Positions 30,128-39,228 of a stretch of DNA of 64,000 bases are shown one piece after another. Made by a program: the position numbers and the translations under genes. The stretch is taken from assembly GCF_014640295.1 (NCBI RefSeq), contig NZ_BMGR01000016.1, positions 62,001 to 126,000 on the forward strand, read 5' to 3'. The first letter of the stretch is position 1; each line of letters starts with the position of its first letter. The notes below the pieces were generated by a model that was not told the DNA's origin, made no database searches, and saw only the letters and a list, made by a program, of their open reading frames with translations. The stretch comes from Paenibacillus abyssi (GTDB taxonomy: Bacteria > Bacillota > Bacilli > Paenibacillales > Paenibacillaceae).

Positions 30128-30208
30128 GTTTGTGGCCTCCTGATCAATCGAATTTTACGCAATCTCCACTATTTTACCAAAGTAAAACCGGAAAAGCACC
30201 CTCGATTG

Positions 30209-31264
30209 TTACAGCTTTAACGGATTCACATAATCCGGCCGATTCACCGGCTGATCGTATGCGCGATTATTCGTATCCGTCACATCCGTTTGACCGTTCA
30301 TCTGGATCTGTACTTTGTCCGTACCGGTATTTTCAGTGATCGATAGAATGACGGCCTGAATCATCTCGGCCGGCGTTTTTTGGCCTGCCTGATGACTGTC
30401 ATCCAGAAGATCAACCGTTACGATGTCATCCTCAATGGCAATGCTGCGGACTTCAATGTCCGGTGTCATCACGCCTGTCAAAGAGCTGTGATGAAGCGGG
30501 CCGGCTATCAACTGCTGCATGGCCGTTTTGGCGACATCTTCGCTGCGGTCCACCAAGCGGGTTACGGGAACATAATACTGCAGATCATCTGGCGTAACAG
30601 AGGAGAAGTATAACGTGACAGGCATCGACCGGCTAAAATCTACTCCATCGGCTTTCTCCAGATTGATGCCAATCTTGCGTGTTAGAGGCTCATCCAAAGG
30701 AAACCCGTCAACCGGCATTTCCCGCAGCTTTTCGCCTTCATTCCACAATACAACGCGTTCAATGTCCGGGAAGCCCGTTAATGTCCAGGTAATGGCTTCG
30801 ACAATACGCCGCTCATCCTGAAGGCTGTAATCTGTGAACGATGCAGAGAGATCCACGATCGCCAGCTTCTGGTCTTTGACATAATTAAAGCCTTTCACCT
30901 GTGTCCCCTTAGGAAGAATCGCTTGAAATCCTTCCGGAAGCTGATTGGCATATTCAGAGCTGTCCACCATCATTTCCAGTGCCAGCTGCTCCGCCTTCCG
31001 ATTTTCGTCTACCGCCACCTGCAGCGTTACCGGTGCGATATAATTATTGCGATCCTTCAAGTACACGGTCATCTGGCTGCCCTCACCCTGCTGCATGGCC
31101 TGTCCGTCGTCTATCGCGCTGGTGCCGCCTTGGGACTCGGCAGGCGGTGGATCGATCTCCTGCGCCGCTTGCTTAGAGAAGATCCCGCACCCCGCTGTTG
31201 CCAAAAGCGTTAATGACATGAATGTAATGAACCCAGCCTTGCGAATCTGTTGATAATGAACCAT
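30209..31264 (-). CDS. gerM: Spore germination/sporulation lipoprotein GerM
   Basis: A 351-aa exported lipoprotein: hydrophobic signal with lipobox LATAGC and Cys26 as the lipidation site. Two tandem GerMN domains follow (about 65-195 and 210-335). In Bacillus, GerM is needed for normal sporulation and germination and joins the mother cell-forespore channel apparatus. First gene of a gerM-rph-rdgB unit; GGGGAGGAAC precedes the ATG. Confidence 0.92.
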   Translation of the reverse strand: MVHYQQIRKAGFITFMSLTLLATAGCGIFSKQAAQEIDPPPAESQGGTSAIDDGQAMQQGEGSQMTVYLKDRNNYIAPVTLQVAVDENRKAEQLALEMMVDSSEYANQLPEGFQAILPKGTQVKGFNYVKDQKLAIVDLSASFTDYSLQDERRIVEAITWTLTGFPDIERVVLWNEGEKLREMPVDGFPLDEPLTRKIGINLEKADGVDFSRSMPVTLYFSSVTPDDLQYYVPVTRLVDRSEDVAKTAMQQLIAGPLHHSSLTGVMTPDIEVRSIAIEDDIVTVDLLDDSHQAGQKTPAEMIQAVILSITENTGTDKVQIQMNGQTDVTDTNNRAYDQPVNRPDYVNPLKL

Positions 31265-31393
31265 ATTGAACGTTCCTCCCCGTCAATGATGATAGGCATT
31301 TGGTACAGCTTCTGTTTTGTAGTACTATGTATACGAGCCCTACTTTTTTTTAGACCAGTTTTGTCCACAATCGCTAGCAAAGAGGTGTGTTCC

Positions 31394-31933
31394 ATGTCTG
31401 ATCCAAGTGTATACAGCTTAAACAGCCAAAAAGTAGCGAAAGCAACCGAGCAATGGCTCCATAAACGGGGCGTTACCAAAAGAGAAATTGCCAACCTGGT
31501 TATGGTTCTTCAGAAAGACTACTTTCCGAATCTGACGATTGAAGAGTGCGAAGAGAATGTCGATGCGGTATTGTCCAAGCGTGAGGTACAAAATGCGGTA
31601 CTGACCGGGATCCAGCTCGATATCCTCGCGGAGGAGGGTAAGCTGCTGTCGCCGCTGCAGGAGATGATCGAAAATGATGAGGGGCTTTACGGCTGTGATG
31701 AGATTCTCGCCTTATCGATCGTAAATGTATATGGCAGCATCGGCTTCACGAATTTCGGTTATGTCGATAAATTAAAGCCGGGCGTGCTGAAACAGCTAAA
31801 TGATAAAACAGACGACCAGATCCACACGTTCCTTGATGATATTGTCGGCGCGATCGCCGCGTCGGCAAGCAGCCGGATCGCCCACCGCAAGCAAGCTGAG
31901 CGCGAAGGCATTACGGCACCGCCGCTCGACTAA
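31394..31933 (+). CDS. PgpA-family protein (YutG-like phosphatidylglycerophosphatase A)
   Basis: A 179-aa protein of the PgpA family, expected to act on phosphatidylglycerophosphate, but without transmembrane segments, as in Bacillus YutG. Family motifs are seen: EVQNAVLTGIQLD, DEILALSIVNVYGSIGF and LDDIVGAIAAS. I start it at the ATG at 31394, with GAGGTG 6 nt upstream; a longer frame begins inside the gerM promoter region. It is transcribed divergently from gerM. Confidence 0.85.
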   Translation: MSDPSVYSLNSQKVAKATEQWLHKRGVTKREIANLVMVLQKDYFPNLTIEECEENVDAVLSKREVQNAVLTGIQLDILAEEGKLLSPLQEMIENDEGLYGCDEILALSIVNVYGSIGFTNFGYVDKLKPGVLKQLNDKTDDQIHTFLDDIVGAIAASASSRIAHRKQAEREGITAPPLD

Positions 31934-32075
31934 CAGCAGCATCAGCATAGAGTGCTGCTGGCGGCGAGCCGAACCAGACGGAGAACATACGAAGGGCAGT
32001 CCCAAAAAAGGGTAATGAAAGGAACCACTTTCTCCAGATGGGAATGCGCAGTTCTCTGTTGAACCTCAATGAAAC

Positions 32076-32124
32076 AAGGGGCTCCCCATGTCATCATCAT
32101 AGATGACTTATGGGATAGCCCCTT
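32076..32124 (-). terminator. Terminator overlapping the end of the MBL-fold gene
   Basis: AAGGGGCT and AGCCCCTT pair over 8 bp, extended by inner CCCAT/ATGGG. The stem includes the last codons and stop of the metallo-hydrolase gene; TTGTTTC follows on the minus strand. Confidence 0.55.
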
Positions 32125-33113
32125 GCTGATTTTACAAAACGGATCACGCCGTTTTGCCCTTCCTCTCTTGCTTGACCACGCTTAACAAGATGCTGTAAAT
32201 GCGCCAGCGTCTCCGACATGGCAAAGCGCAGGTTATGTATATTGCCCTTGATGCGTTCACCGAACTGCAGCTCACATACTTCGAATGCCGTAACCGGGCG
32301 TTCAAGCCAATCCAGCATAAGCTGCAGCCGCCTGTCGTGATGGGCCAGCAGTGCCCCGATGCGTCCGGCAAAATCCGGGAATGGATTGCGGTGACCCGGA
32401 AACGCCATCGACACTTCGTACTTGGCCAGCGCCTCCAAGCTATTCATGAACGTTTGCAGCGGATCTTCATCCTCATCCGGCATAATACTGACATTCGGAG
32501 TAATATCCGGCAGCACCGTATCCCCGCAAATGATTCTCCTCGAAGCGCCATGATAAAAGCACAAATGCCCATTGGCATGGCCGGGAGTGTGAATGATCTG
32601 CCAGTCCAATTTCCCTAACCGGAATATCCCGCTCAGCTCCAAAGGCCGGATGCTCGGTTGTGGAGACACCATCTGAACGAAGCTTTCAAAATGCGGTTCA
32701 ATTTGCTCCAGCAGCGCATCCGGCATCCCATGCTGAGCATAGATACCGGCTAATGCGTCACCAAAGTCACGATGCGCTCCCCACAGCCGTTGCGTATAGT
32801 TATACGATAACTGCGACATATAGACCGGCGCGCCGGTCTGTTCCTGGAACCACCCTGCCAATCCATAATGATCCGGGTGATGATGTGTCAGTACGATCTG
32901 TTTAATATCCGAGTACCGGATGCCGTAACGGCTAAAAATGTGCTTCCAGCTTTCCACCGCCTGAGCTGTATGCAGGCCCGGATCGATCAATGTGTACCCA
33001 TCGTCTTCAGGAAGGAGGTAGCTGTTCACCCATTTCAAAGAGAACGGAAGAGGCACCTTCACCTGAATCCAGCCGTCATCCCATACGATTGAATCTGTAT
33101 TTGCTTCTGTCAA
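32097..33113 (-). CDS. MBL-fold metallo-hydrolase
   Basis: A 338-aa metallo-beta-lactamase-fold hydrolase. The metal ligands are seen in LTHHHPDHYG (75-84), with further His in TPGHANGH and Asp in ICGDTV. A C-terminal ~80-residue helical part follows, of the type found in glyoxalase II-like hydrolases. The substrate is unknown. The start is a TTG overlapping the methyltransferase stop (TTGA), with GGAGG 8 nt upstream. It closes the methyltransferase transcript. Confidence 0.86.
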   Translation of the reverse strand: MTEANTDSIVWDDGWIQVKVPLPFSLKWVNSYLLPEDDGYTLIDPGLHTAQAVESWKHIFSRYGIRYSDIKQIVLTHHHPDHYGLAGWFQEQTGAPVYMSQLSYNYTQRLWGAHRDFGDALAGIYAQHGMPDALLEQIEPHFESFVQMVSPQPSIRPLELSGIFRLGKLDWQIIHTPGHANGHLCFYHGASRRIICGDTVLPDITPNVSIMPDEDEDPLQTFMNSLEALAKYEVSMAFPGHRNPFPDFAGRIGALLAHHDRRLQLMLDWLERPVTAFEVCELQFGERIKGNIHNLRFAMSETLAHLQHLVKRGQAREEGQNGVIRFVKSARGYPISHL

Positions 33114-33853
33114 TTCCGCACCCTCCCGGTCATAATCATCCGTTTGGAACGCAGCTCATCATATGCTGAACCGTCGTAATCCCCGTAGATAACATCCAGT
33201 TCAAGCCCCGCCTCGGACAGTCCCTGCTCGAACCAGGTTCGGTCATACAGTCTTACCCGCTCCGAATAATGGCGCTTCTCACCCGCAGCCAATTGGATGA
33301 CGATCTCCTTTTTCACCCAATTCTCATCGACCATCCTGGTCTCATCAATTGTCCAGCCTGTTTCCTCATCTATTCGCTGCGAATGCGGCACCAAATGCTG
33401 CACAACATAAGCAGGGTTTAGATAATCGATGAGAAATTGTCCGTCCTCGGCCAGGACCCGGCGCAATTGTTTCAGCACCTGCTTGTTATCCGATTCCTTC
33501 TCGAAATAACCGAATGAAGTAAACAGATTGACCGTCGCCTTAAATTCACCCGCAGCAAAGGGAAGCTGGCGCATGTCTCCCTGTACCCATCGTACCTGCT
33601 TCGACTCGTCCTTGCGCTTAGCTTCTTCAAGCAGCGGCCCGGACAGATCTATGCCGGTCACTTGATAGCCGAACCCGGCCAGCGCCAAAGCATGCCTTCC
33701 CATTCCACAGCCCACATCAAGCAACGGAACACCGGCAGGAAGCTTTAGCCAACCCACCATATTGCTAACCTCGCGATATGCATTTTCCCAGTCCCTATGT
33801 TTATATACGACCATATAATCGGTTCCAAAGCTCTTCTCATACCATTCGCCCAT
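33110..33853 (-). CDS. Class I SAM-dependent methyltransferase
   Basis: A 247-aa methyltransferase with SAM-binding motif LLDVGCGMGRH at 44-54 and the acidic residue of motif II in TGIDLS. The substrate is unknown. It lies between fni and the metallo-hydrolase, downstream of the carotenoid operon, so a tailoring role is conceivable but unsupported. Ribosome binding site GGGGGAG. Confidence 0.86.
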   Translation of the reverse strand: MGEWYEKSFGTDYMVVYKHRDWENAYREVSNMVGWLKLPAGVPLLDVGCGMGRHALALAGFGYQVTGIDLSGPLLEEAKRKDESKQVRWVQGDMRQLPFAAGEFKATVNLFTSFGYFEKESDNKQVLKQLRRVLAEDGQFLIDYLNPAYVVQHLVPHSQRIDEETGWTIDETRMVDENWVKKEIVIQLAAGEKRHYSERVRLYDRTWFEQGLSEAGLELDVIYGDYDGSAYDELRSKRMIMTGRVRN

Positions 33854-33948
33854 TCTTGCTCCCCCTGCTCTACCATTCTTTTCTTTATATTACTTGATTA
33901 ACGGCGGCAGGGCAAAGCAGCGCTGATATAATCGCTTCAGATGGCCGA

Positions 33949-35034
33949 TTACCTCATTTCCATCAGCCGGTTTGTCCTCTTCAGCTCCTCAATGGAGGCC
34001 GCTCCGATGCCGAACATCGCAGCCTGCAGCTCGAATTCGATTCGTTCAAATTGCTCGCGGATTTGAGCGAGCACAGTCTCTTTGGACAGCGCGCCGTTTG
34101 CTGCCGCACGTGGCAGCAGCACGCGTCCAAAACCGGCCAGATCCGCACCCAGCGCAAGCGCCTTGGCAGCATCGATCCCGTTGTGAAGCCCGCCGCTGGC
34201 GATGACAACCGAATCGGGCGCATGCCGCCTGACTTCCCGAACACAATATGCCGTTGAATTGCCCCAACCGGCAAACGCCTCAGCCGCCTGCTTTCTTAAC
34301 GGATCGCGGCTTCGGTATTTCTCAACCTGGCTCCAAGAGGTGCCTCCGGCGCCGGCCACATCCACAAAGGAGACTCCCACACCGATCAGCGCTGCTGCTG
34401 TTTCGCCGTCAATACCCCAGCCTACCTCTTTAACGCCTACAGGTACGTTTAATTCTCGGCATACCACTCCAATTTGCTTCAGCAGCCCGCGGAAATCGGT
34501 ATCCCCCTCCGGCTGAAAAATTTCCTGCATGCTGTTCAGGTGCAGCACAAGCGCATCGGCTTCAGCCAGCTCCACCGCTCTTCTGCACGCATCTGCTCCG
34601 TAACCGTAATTTAATTGTACAGCTCCTATATTCGCTATGATCGGGATATCGGGCGCTTCCTTTCGCACATAAAAAGTGGAAGCAAGCGCCTCCTGCTCGA
34701 TCGCAGCCCGCATCGATCCAAGCCCCATCGCCCAGCCTCTGCTTTGCGCAATTTCGGCCAGTCTGCGGTTAATCGTTTCCGCTTCGACCGTTCCGCCTGT
34801 CATGGAGCTGACAATCAGTGGAGCATGGACCCGTTTGCCAAGAAATTCGCTTTTTAAAGAAATATCCTTAAAAGCAAGCTCAGGCAGCGCACAATGACGA
34901 AACCGAAACGAATCGAATCCGGTTTGGATTCCCACGCTTTGCACCTGTTCCTCTAAGCAAATTCGAATATGCTCTCCCTTGCGTCTCGCGGTTAGCGCGT
35001 CATTATTATGCAGCGTGCTTTGGTGTTCCGTCAT
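33949..35034 (-). CDS. fni: Type 2 isopentenyl-diphosphate delta-isomerase
   Basis: FMN- and NADPH-dependent isomerase interconverting IPP and DMAPP. The 361-aa protein has the N-terminal RRKGEHIRICLEE, the APLIVSSMTGG motif near residue 75, and the FMN-binding VASGG region (VVIASGGL). I prefer the second of two adjacent ATGs (35034), as AAGGAGG is only 3 nt from the first. It lies 49 bp after the carotenoid operon, so it probably supplies prenyl precursors for that pathway. Confidence 0.94.
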   Translation of the reverse strand: MTEHQSTLHNNDALTARRKGEHIRICLEEQVQSVGIQTGFDSFRFRHCALPELAFKDISLKSEFLGKRVHAPLIVSSMTGGTVEAETINRRLAEIAQSRGWAMGLGSMRAAIEQEALASTFYVRKEAPDIPIIANIGAVQLNYGYGADACRRAVELAEADALVLHLNSMQEIFQPEGDTDFRGLLKQIGVVCRELNVPVGVKEVGWGIDGETAAALIGVGVSFVDVAGAGGTSWSQVEKYRSRDPLRKQAAEAFAGWGNSTAYCVREVRRHAPDSVVIASGGLHNGIDAAKALALGADLAGFGRVLLPRAAANGALSKETVLAQIREQFERIEFELQAAMFGIGAASIEELKRTNRLMEMR

Positions 35035-35083
35035 CATGCTCCTCCTTCAGGATCTCCTCAAGAAATCCGCTTCATTAACATGT

Positions 35084-36577
35084 TTATTCTTTATAAAGCT
35101 TGATTATTTGTGCCGCGACCAGTTGTCCGGACTGGGTTACGACCGGCGTTCCTCCGCCGGGATGCGTCGTTCCTCCAACAAACCACAATCCATCGATATG
35201 CCGATCGCGGTTGCCCGGCCGAAAAAACGTCTGTCTCGCCGAATTGGAGGAGATACCGTAGATCGCTCCCCTAAATGCAGATGTATCCGACTGAAGCTGC
35301 CGGGGGGTATAGCTGAGGCGAACTTCGGCTTGTCGCAAGCCTTCAATCCCCAGTGTTTCCAGTTTAGACAGCACAAGCTCCGAATAACCCTGCTCTTGCT
35401 CCGCCCAGTTCCAGGCATCGGATATGTAAGGTGCGTTGACAAGTACAAACAGACTACTGCCGCCAGCCGGAGCAACCTCCGGGTCGGACATGGCAGGATT
35501 ACATATATAGATTGTCGGATCGGCAGGCGTCAAACATTTGGAAAATATCGCCTCGAACTCCTTCTTGTAATCCGCAGGAAAAAAAACGGTATGATGAAGC
35601 AGCTGCTTATACTGTCTGCGTATGCCTATTAATTGTACATACCCGGATAAAGAAGGTTCAAATTTGGCAATGGTCTGCGCGTCCACCAAACGCCGTACCT
35701 GATCTTCGATCAGCTCGCTGTATACGGTAAGCACGTCTGAATTGGCGATCACGAGATCGGCTGATTGTTCTCCCGCTTCCGTCTCCACGCCAACCGCTTT
35801 TTCCTGACGAATCATGATCCGCTGTATCCGAACACCGGTTTGAATCCGGACGCCGAGCTCCTCCGCCAAGCAAACGAATGCCTCAGCAAGGCTGTATGTT
35901 CCGCCCTTCACGCCGTAAACTCCGAGCTCGGCTTCCACATGCGCCAGCATGGCGAAGATTGCCGGCGCGCGGTATGGAGAAGAACCGACATAGGTCGCAT
36001 ATCTCCCAAACATCGCAAGCGTATTGGGATGGCGGAAGTAACGCTTCAGCAGCTGATGGAGTGAAGTAAACGGTCTAATGCTTGCAAAAGCGATTCCCAT
36101 CGCCGGATTCCATTTGTCCTGCCAGCGCAGAGGCAGCTGGTTCAAAAACCGCTGTTCGGAGATGTGATATAATCTCGCCGCTTCCGCTCGGAAGGACCGA
36201 TACGCGATGGCATCTTCCGGGCAGTACAAGGCAATTTGATCCTCCATCGATTCCGGTGTGTCACTCAAATCTACCACTGAGCCGTCCGCAAAAATATTGC
36301 GGGTTCGTGGAACTAGGGGATAGAGCGAAACATAGTCATGCAGTTGTCTGCCAACGGATGCAAATACCTGCTCAAAACGCGAAATCATCGTGATCGTGCT
36401 GGGTCCCCGATCGAAGCGGTAGCCGTCGGCTTCAATCCGCTGCAATTTCCCTCCGGTAGTCGCCTGCTGTTCCAGCACGGTCACATCAAATCCGGCATGC
36501 GCGAGCCGAATCGCCGCGGATAAGCCGCCAAGGCCCGCCCCGATGACAATGACCTTCTTTGTATATCCGTTTCTCAT
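35084..36577 (-). CDS. CrtN/CrtP-type carotenoid desaturase or oxidase
   Basis: FAD-dependent phytoene-desaturase-family flavoprotein, 497 aa. It has the Rossmann motif VIGAGLGGLSAA (11-22), DRGPSTITM in the substrate region and the C-terminal GGTTHPGGGTPVV. It is one of three paralogues in the operon; being the last, next to the glycosyltransferase, it may be the oxidase (CrtP-like) forming the terminal aldehyde or acid, by analogy with staphyloxanthin genes. That split is inference. The ATG overlaps the glycosyltransferase stop as ATGA. Confidence 0.85.
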   Translation of the reverse strand: MRNGYTKKVIVIGAGLGGLSAAIRLAHAGFDVTVLEQQATTGGKLQRIEADGYRFDRGPSTITMISRFEQVFASVGRQLHDYVSLYPLVPRTRNIFADGSVVDLSDTPESMEDQIALYCPEDAIAYRSFRAEAARLYHISEQRFLNQLPLRWQDKWNPAMGIAFASIRPFTSLHQLLKRYFRHPNTLAMFGRYATYVGSSPYRAPAIFAMLAHVEAELGVYGVKGGTYSLAEAFVCLAEELGVRIQTGVRIQRIMIRQEKAVGVETEAGEQSADLVIANSDVLTVYSELIEDQVRRLVDAQTIAKFEPSLSGYVQLIGIRRQYKQLLHHTVFFPADYKKEFEAIFSKCLTPADPTIYICNPAMSDPEVAPAGGSSLFVLVNAPYISDAWNWAEQEQGYSELVLSKLETLGIEGLRQAEVRLSYTPRQLQSDTSAFRGAIYGISSNSARQTFFRPGNRDRHIDGLWFVGGTTHPGGGTPVVTQSGQLVAAQIIKLYKE

Positions 36578-37719
36578 CGGTACGCCCTCCCTTTCCAGGC
36601 GTAACCTTTCCCAAAAGCAGAGGCAGCCCATGACGCGATTCCGATCGCGATAACGGCTGCAATACTGAAGGGGAGAAACAGCCCAAGCCACACCGGCTGG
36701 CTCTGCATCCTGTCGATGGCCATTTTCACCGCAGCTCCCGCGGCATACCCCAATAGCCCGGGGACGAGGAGCTGCGGCTGCCACGGCGACAAGAGGACCG
36801 CTGCCGCCGGCAATAAATAGAGCAGGCTGTACATCATGAAGACCACTGCCAGCAGCAGCGGATTTCTGCCTAGACCGGCATACATGTTTTTCTTGTAGCC
36901 CGCCCACACTTCGGCAGCATTGTGGTACATGCGCATATGAACAACGCCGCGCACATCCGCAAGCGTTACCCTGCCGCGCGCACGCTTTACCGCCCGGGCA
37001 AGCGCCATATCATCCACCAGCTCACAGCGGATCGCCTCGTGACCGCCAACCTGGCGATAGGTTTTTGCATCGATAAGCAAACATGCCCCATGAGCGGCTA
37101 CAAATTTCGGATCGCTTGATCGGCTTACCAGTTGGATCGGCAGATGGCAGCCGATCGTAAATCCCATCATCGGTACGACGAGCTTCTCCAGCCATGTGCC
37201 GGTGTTTTGCAGCGGAAAGCCGGTGATCAGACCGCTCTGCTGGCGCTGTCCTGCTGCAAGCAGCGCCGCGGCAGCTCCCGGCTCCAGCCTTGCATCAGCA
37301 TCCAGAAACAGCCACCAATCTCCCTTCGCCGCTTCCGATAACTGATGGCAGGCGTAACATTTACCTACCCACCCGACAGGAACCGCTGTGCCTTCGATTA
37401 ACCGCACCCGCTCGTCAATTGCCGCCAGACGCTGCACAATCCCGGCTGTCTCATCCTCCGAACGGTCATTCAAGACAATGATTTCAATGCTCTCCCTATC
37501 TATTGCTTGGCTCATCACAGATCGAAGGCATGCTTCGATATTGGCGGCTTCGTTTCTAGCCGGAATGAGGATAGACAGCAGTTGCTCTGCGGAAGAGCCA
37601 TCAGCCGGTCGCTGTTCCGGTTTGATGTCCTCCAGCTTGGGGAGCTGGCGCACATTCCAAAGCGAGAAACCGAGCTGCGCAAGCAGCAGGCCTAAGACGA
37701 TCCAAAGAATGATTTCCAT
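36574..37719 (-). CDS. Membrane glycosyltransferase family 2, CrtQ-like
   Basis: A 381-aa protein with an N-terminal membrane anchor (1-20), a GT-A domain (LSILIPARNE near 49-58, nucleotide-sugar Asp in LFLDADARL) and C-terminal transmembrane segments (about 285-370). It resembles CrtQ, which glucosylates carotenoid acids in Staphylococcus, and its position among carotenoid genes fits. The acceptor here is not known. It overlaps the acyltransferase by 28 bp. Confidence 0.85.
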   Translation of the reverse strand: MEIILWIVLGLLLAQLGFSLWNVRQLPKLEDIKPEQRPADGSSAEQLLSILIPARNEAANIEACLRSVMSQAIDRESIEIIVLNDRSEDETAGIVQRLAAIDERVRLIEGTAVPVGWVGKCYACHQLSEAAKGDWWLFLDADARLEPGAAAALLAAGQRQQSGLITGFPLQNTGTWLEKLVVPMMGFTIGCHLPIQLVSRSSDPKFVAAHGACLLIDAKTYRQVGGHEAIRCELVDDMALARAVKRARGRVTLADVRGVVHMRMYHNAAEVWAGYKKNMYAGLGRNPLLLAVVFMMYSLLYLLPAAAVLLSPWQPQLLVPGLLGYAAGAAVKMAIDRMQSQPVWLGLFLPFSIAAVIAIGIASWAASAFGKGYAWKGRAYR

Positions 37720-38444
37720 GCGTCCACCCTCTTTTTCACGGCATCGAATCTATCGCTTGTGGAACGCCCCGGCCTCAGCAGCTGTGCAAAATCCGAACCG
37801 GCTGCTGTGCCTGACACTACAAGTTCCTTGTGCCGAAGCAGCTGCACATTGAAATGGTCCGAAATGAGACGGACTGCCTCAGCTCTCCCAAGCTCATTCC
37901 ATGGATAGCGGATAGGCTCACCGGCAGCCAGTGTAACCTCTGCCTTCTGGTAATGTCCCATTGTATAGTAAATCGTGACAGGAATAACTGCCGTCTTAGG
38001 AGAACGTTCAAGCAGAAAGCCGATTCCGTTTTGAAATACAAGCGGCTGTTTCTCCAGGTGCTGAATATCGCCTTGCGGGTAGATCCATACCTGCTTCCCG
38101 GCGTCCAACAGAGAGACGGCGTATTTCAATGATTGCGTTAAACCTCTGGATGACGATTTATCAATGGAAAAGGCTCCGAGCTTACGGAAAAAACGATATT
38201 GTCGCATTTGCTTTTCGTCCATCATAACGTAGTGGTCACCACGGGAGCAAGTTCGGAATAGATGATAGGCAATGAGTCCATCCCACCATGAACTATGGTT
38301 CATGACATATAGTATCCCCTGCTGCTCTTGCGGATCCAAACTGCCCTGCAGCCCGATCGAGTGAAAATGCCGCCGCAGCAGACAATGCTTATTATAATGA
38401 AAGAATACGGTGTCAAACCATCTGCTTTTGACGGCCTCGATCAA
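37692..38444 (-). CDS. PlsC-type acyltransferase of the carotenoid operon
   Basis: A 250-aa acyltransferase with the H(x4)D motif NHSSWWDG (His50, Asp55) and IYPQGD in place of FPEG. Likely esterifies the sugar of the glycosyl-carotenoid with a fatty acid, the role CrtO plays in staphyloxanthin, although this protein looks PlsC-like. The start is a TTG with GGGGAGG 7 nt upstream, inside the end of the preceding gene (32-bp overlap). Confidence 0.82.
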   Translation of the reverse strand: MIEAVKSRWFDTVFFHYNKHCLLRRHFHSIGLQGSLDPQEQQGILYVMNHSSWWDGLIAYHLFRTCSRGDHYVMMDEKQMRQYRFFRKLGAFSIDKSSSRGLTQSLKYAVSLLDAGKQVWIYPQGDIQHLEKQPLVFQNGIGFLLERSPKTAVIPVTIYYTMGHYQKAEVTLAAGEPIRYPWNELGRAEAVRLISDHFNVQLLRHKELVVSGTAAGSDFAQLLRPGRSTSDRFDAVKKRVDAWKSFFGSS

Positions 38445-39228
38445 TTCGCAGCCTCCCCTCCACCAACAGTCCGATTGTTATCGCAATCAGAAACGCTCCC
38501 CATAAGCTTTCTTTAGCAGCGAGCAATCCGAACATCAAACACATGCCTTGGTACAATCTCGCCGCCTCTAACCGCAGCATTTCCTCCGGAGCTCGGAGCG
38601 GAAACAACAAGGATAAAAGTGCGGCAAGCATGAACCAGCTCACAAAATTTTGCAGCGGAATGCCGTAATAAGCGCCAAGCACATTCGGATCGTTCCATAT
38701 CCAGAACTCCCGCGCGTAAGCTACCGGATCGAGAATCAGATCAAATGCAAGCGCAAGCGCCCCAACTTGAAGTGCGCGGCCCAGGCGGCTTCGCGCTGCC
38801 GAGAGCAGAACGGCATTGCCGACCACGCCGATCCAGGCAAAGCCAATCGCAAGCGGAACGCCGTCCTGCCAGAACCGGAGCGTATCCGTATATTCATAGA
38901 TGCCGAACGGATAACCGCTTATCGTACCGATCCATTCAACTACAAAAGTAATAACGCCAACCAATAACAGCCGGAAGCCTATTGAGAGCCCCGAGCTGCG
39001 CCCGGTGTTCGAGGCTTGAGATTGCCATTGCATTCTCCAAACTAACGATGCGGCGTATGCGGCATAGAACACAAGAAACAATCCATTGCTGAAATGCAGC
39101 CATTCCGGCACTTGATAAAACAGCATCAGCACTAATCCGATCGCAAGCCAGGACCAAAAGACGACTCGAATGATCTTTCCCGCCTGCCCAGGGGCTTTCT
39201 CGATTCGATAAGCCAGTTCCCTGTTCAT
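38413..39228 (-). CDS. cruF: Carotenoid biosynthesis membrane protein, CruF-like hydratase
   Basis: A 271-aa integral membrane protein with about seven hydrophobic segments. It carries motifs of the Caroten_synth (DUF422) family: EWIGTISGYPFGIYEYTD near 115-131 and the internal DLILDPVA. CruF relatives hydrate the psi end of acyclic carotenoids, giving a tertiary hydroxyl that can be glycosylated by the adjacent transferase. Start overlaps the crtM stop as ATGA. A C30 substrate is inferred from the neighbours. Confidence 0.8.
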   Translation of the reverse strand: MNRELAYRIEKAPGQAGKIIRVVFWSWLAIGLVLMLFYQVPEWLHFSNGLFLVFYAAYAASLVWRMQWQSQASNTGRSSGLSIGFRLLLVGVITFVVEWIGTISGYPFGIYEYTDTLRFWQDGVPLAIGFAWIGVVGNAVLLSAARSRLGRALQVGALALAFDLILDPVAYAREFWIWNDPNVLGAYYGIPLQNFVSWFMLAALLSLLFPLRAPEEMLRLEAARLYQGMCLMFGLLAAKESLWGAFLIAITIGLLVEGRLRIDRGRQKQMV

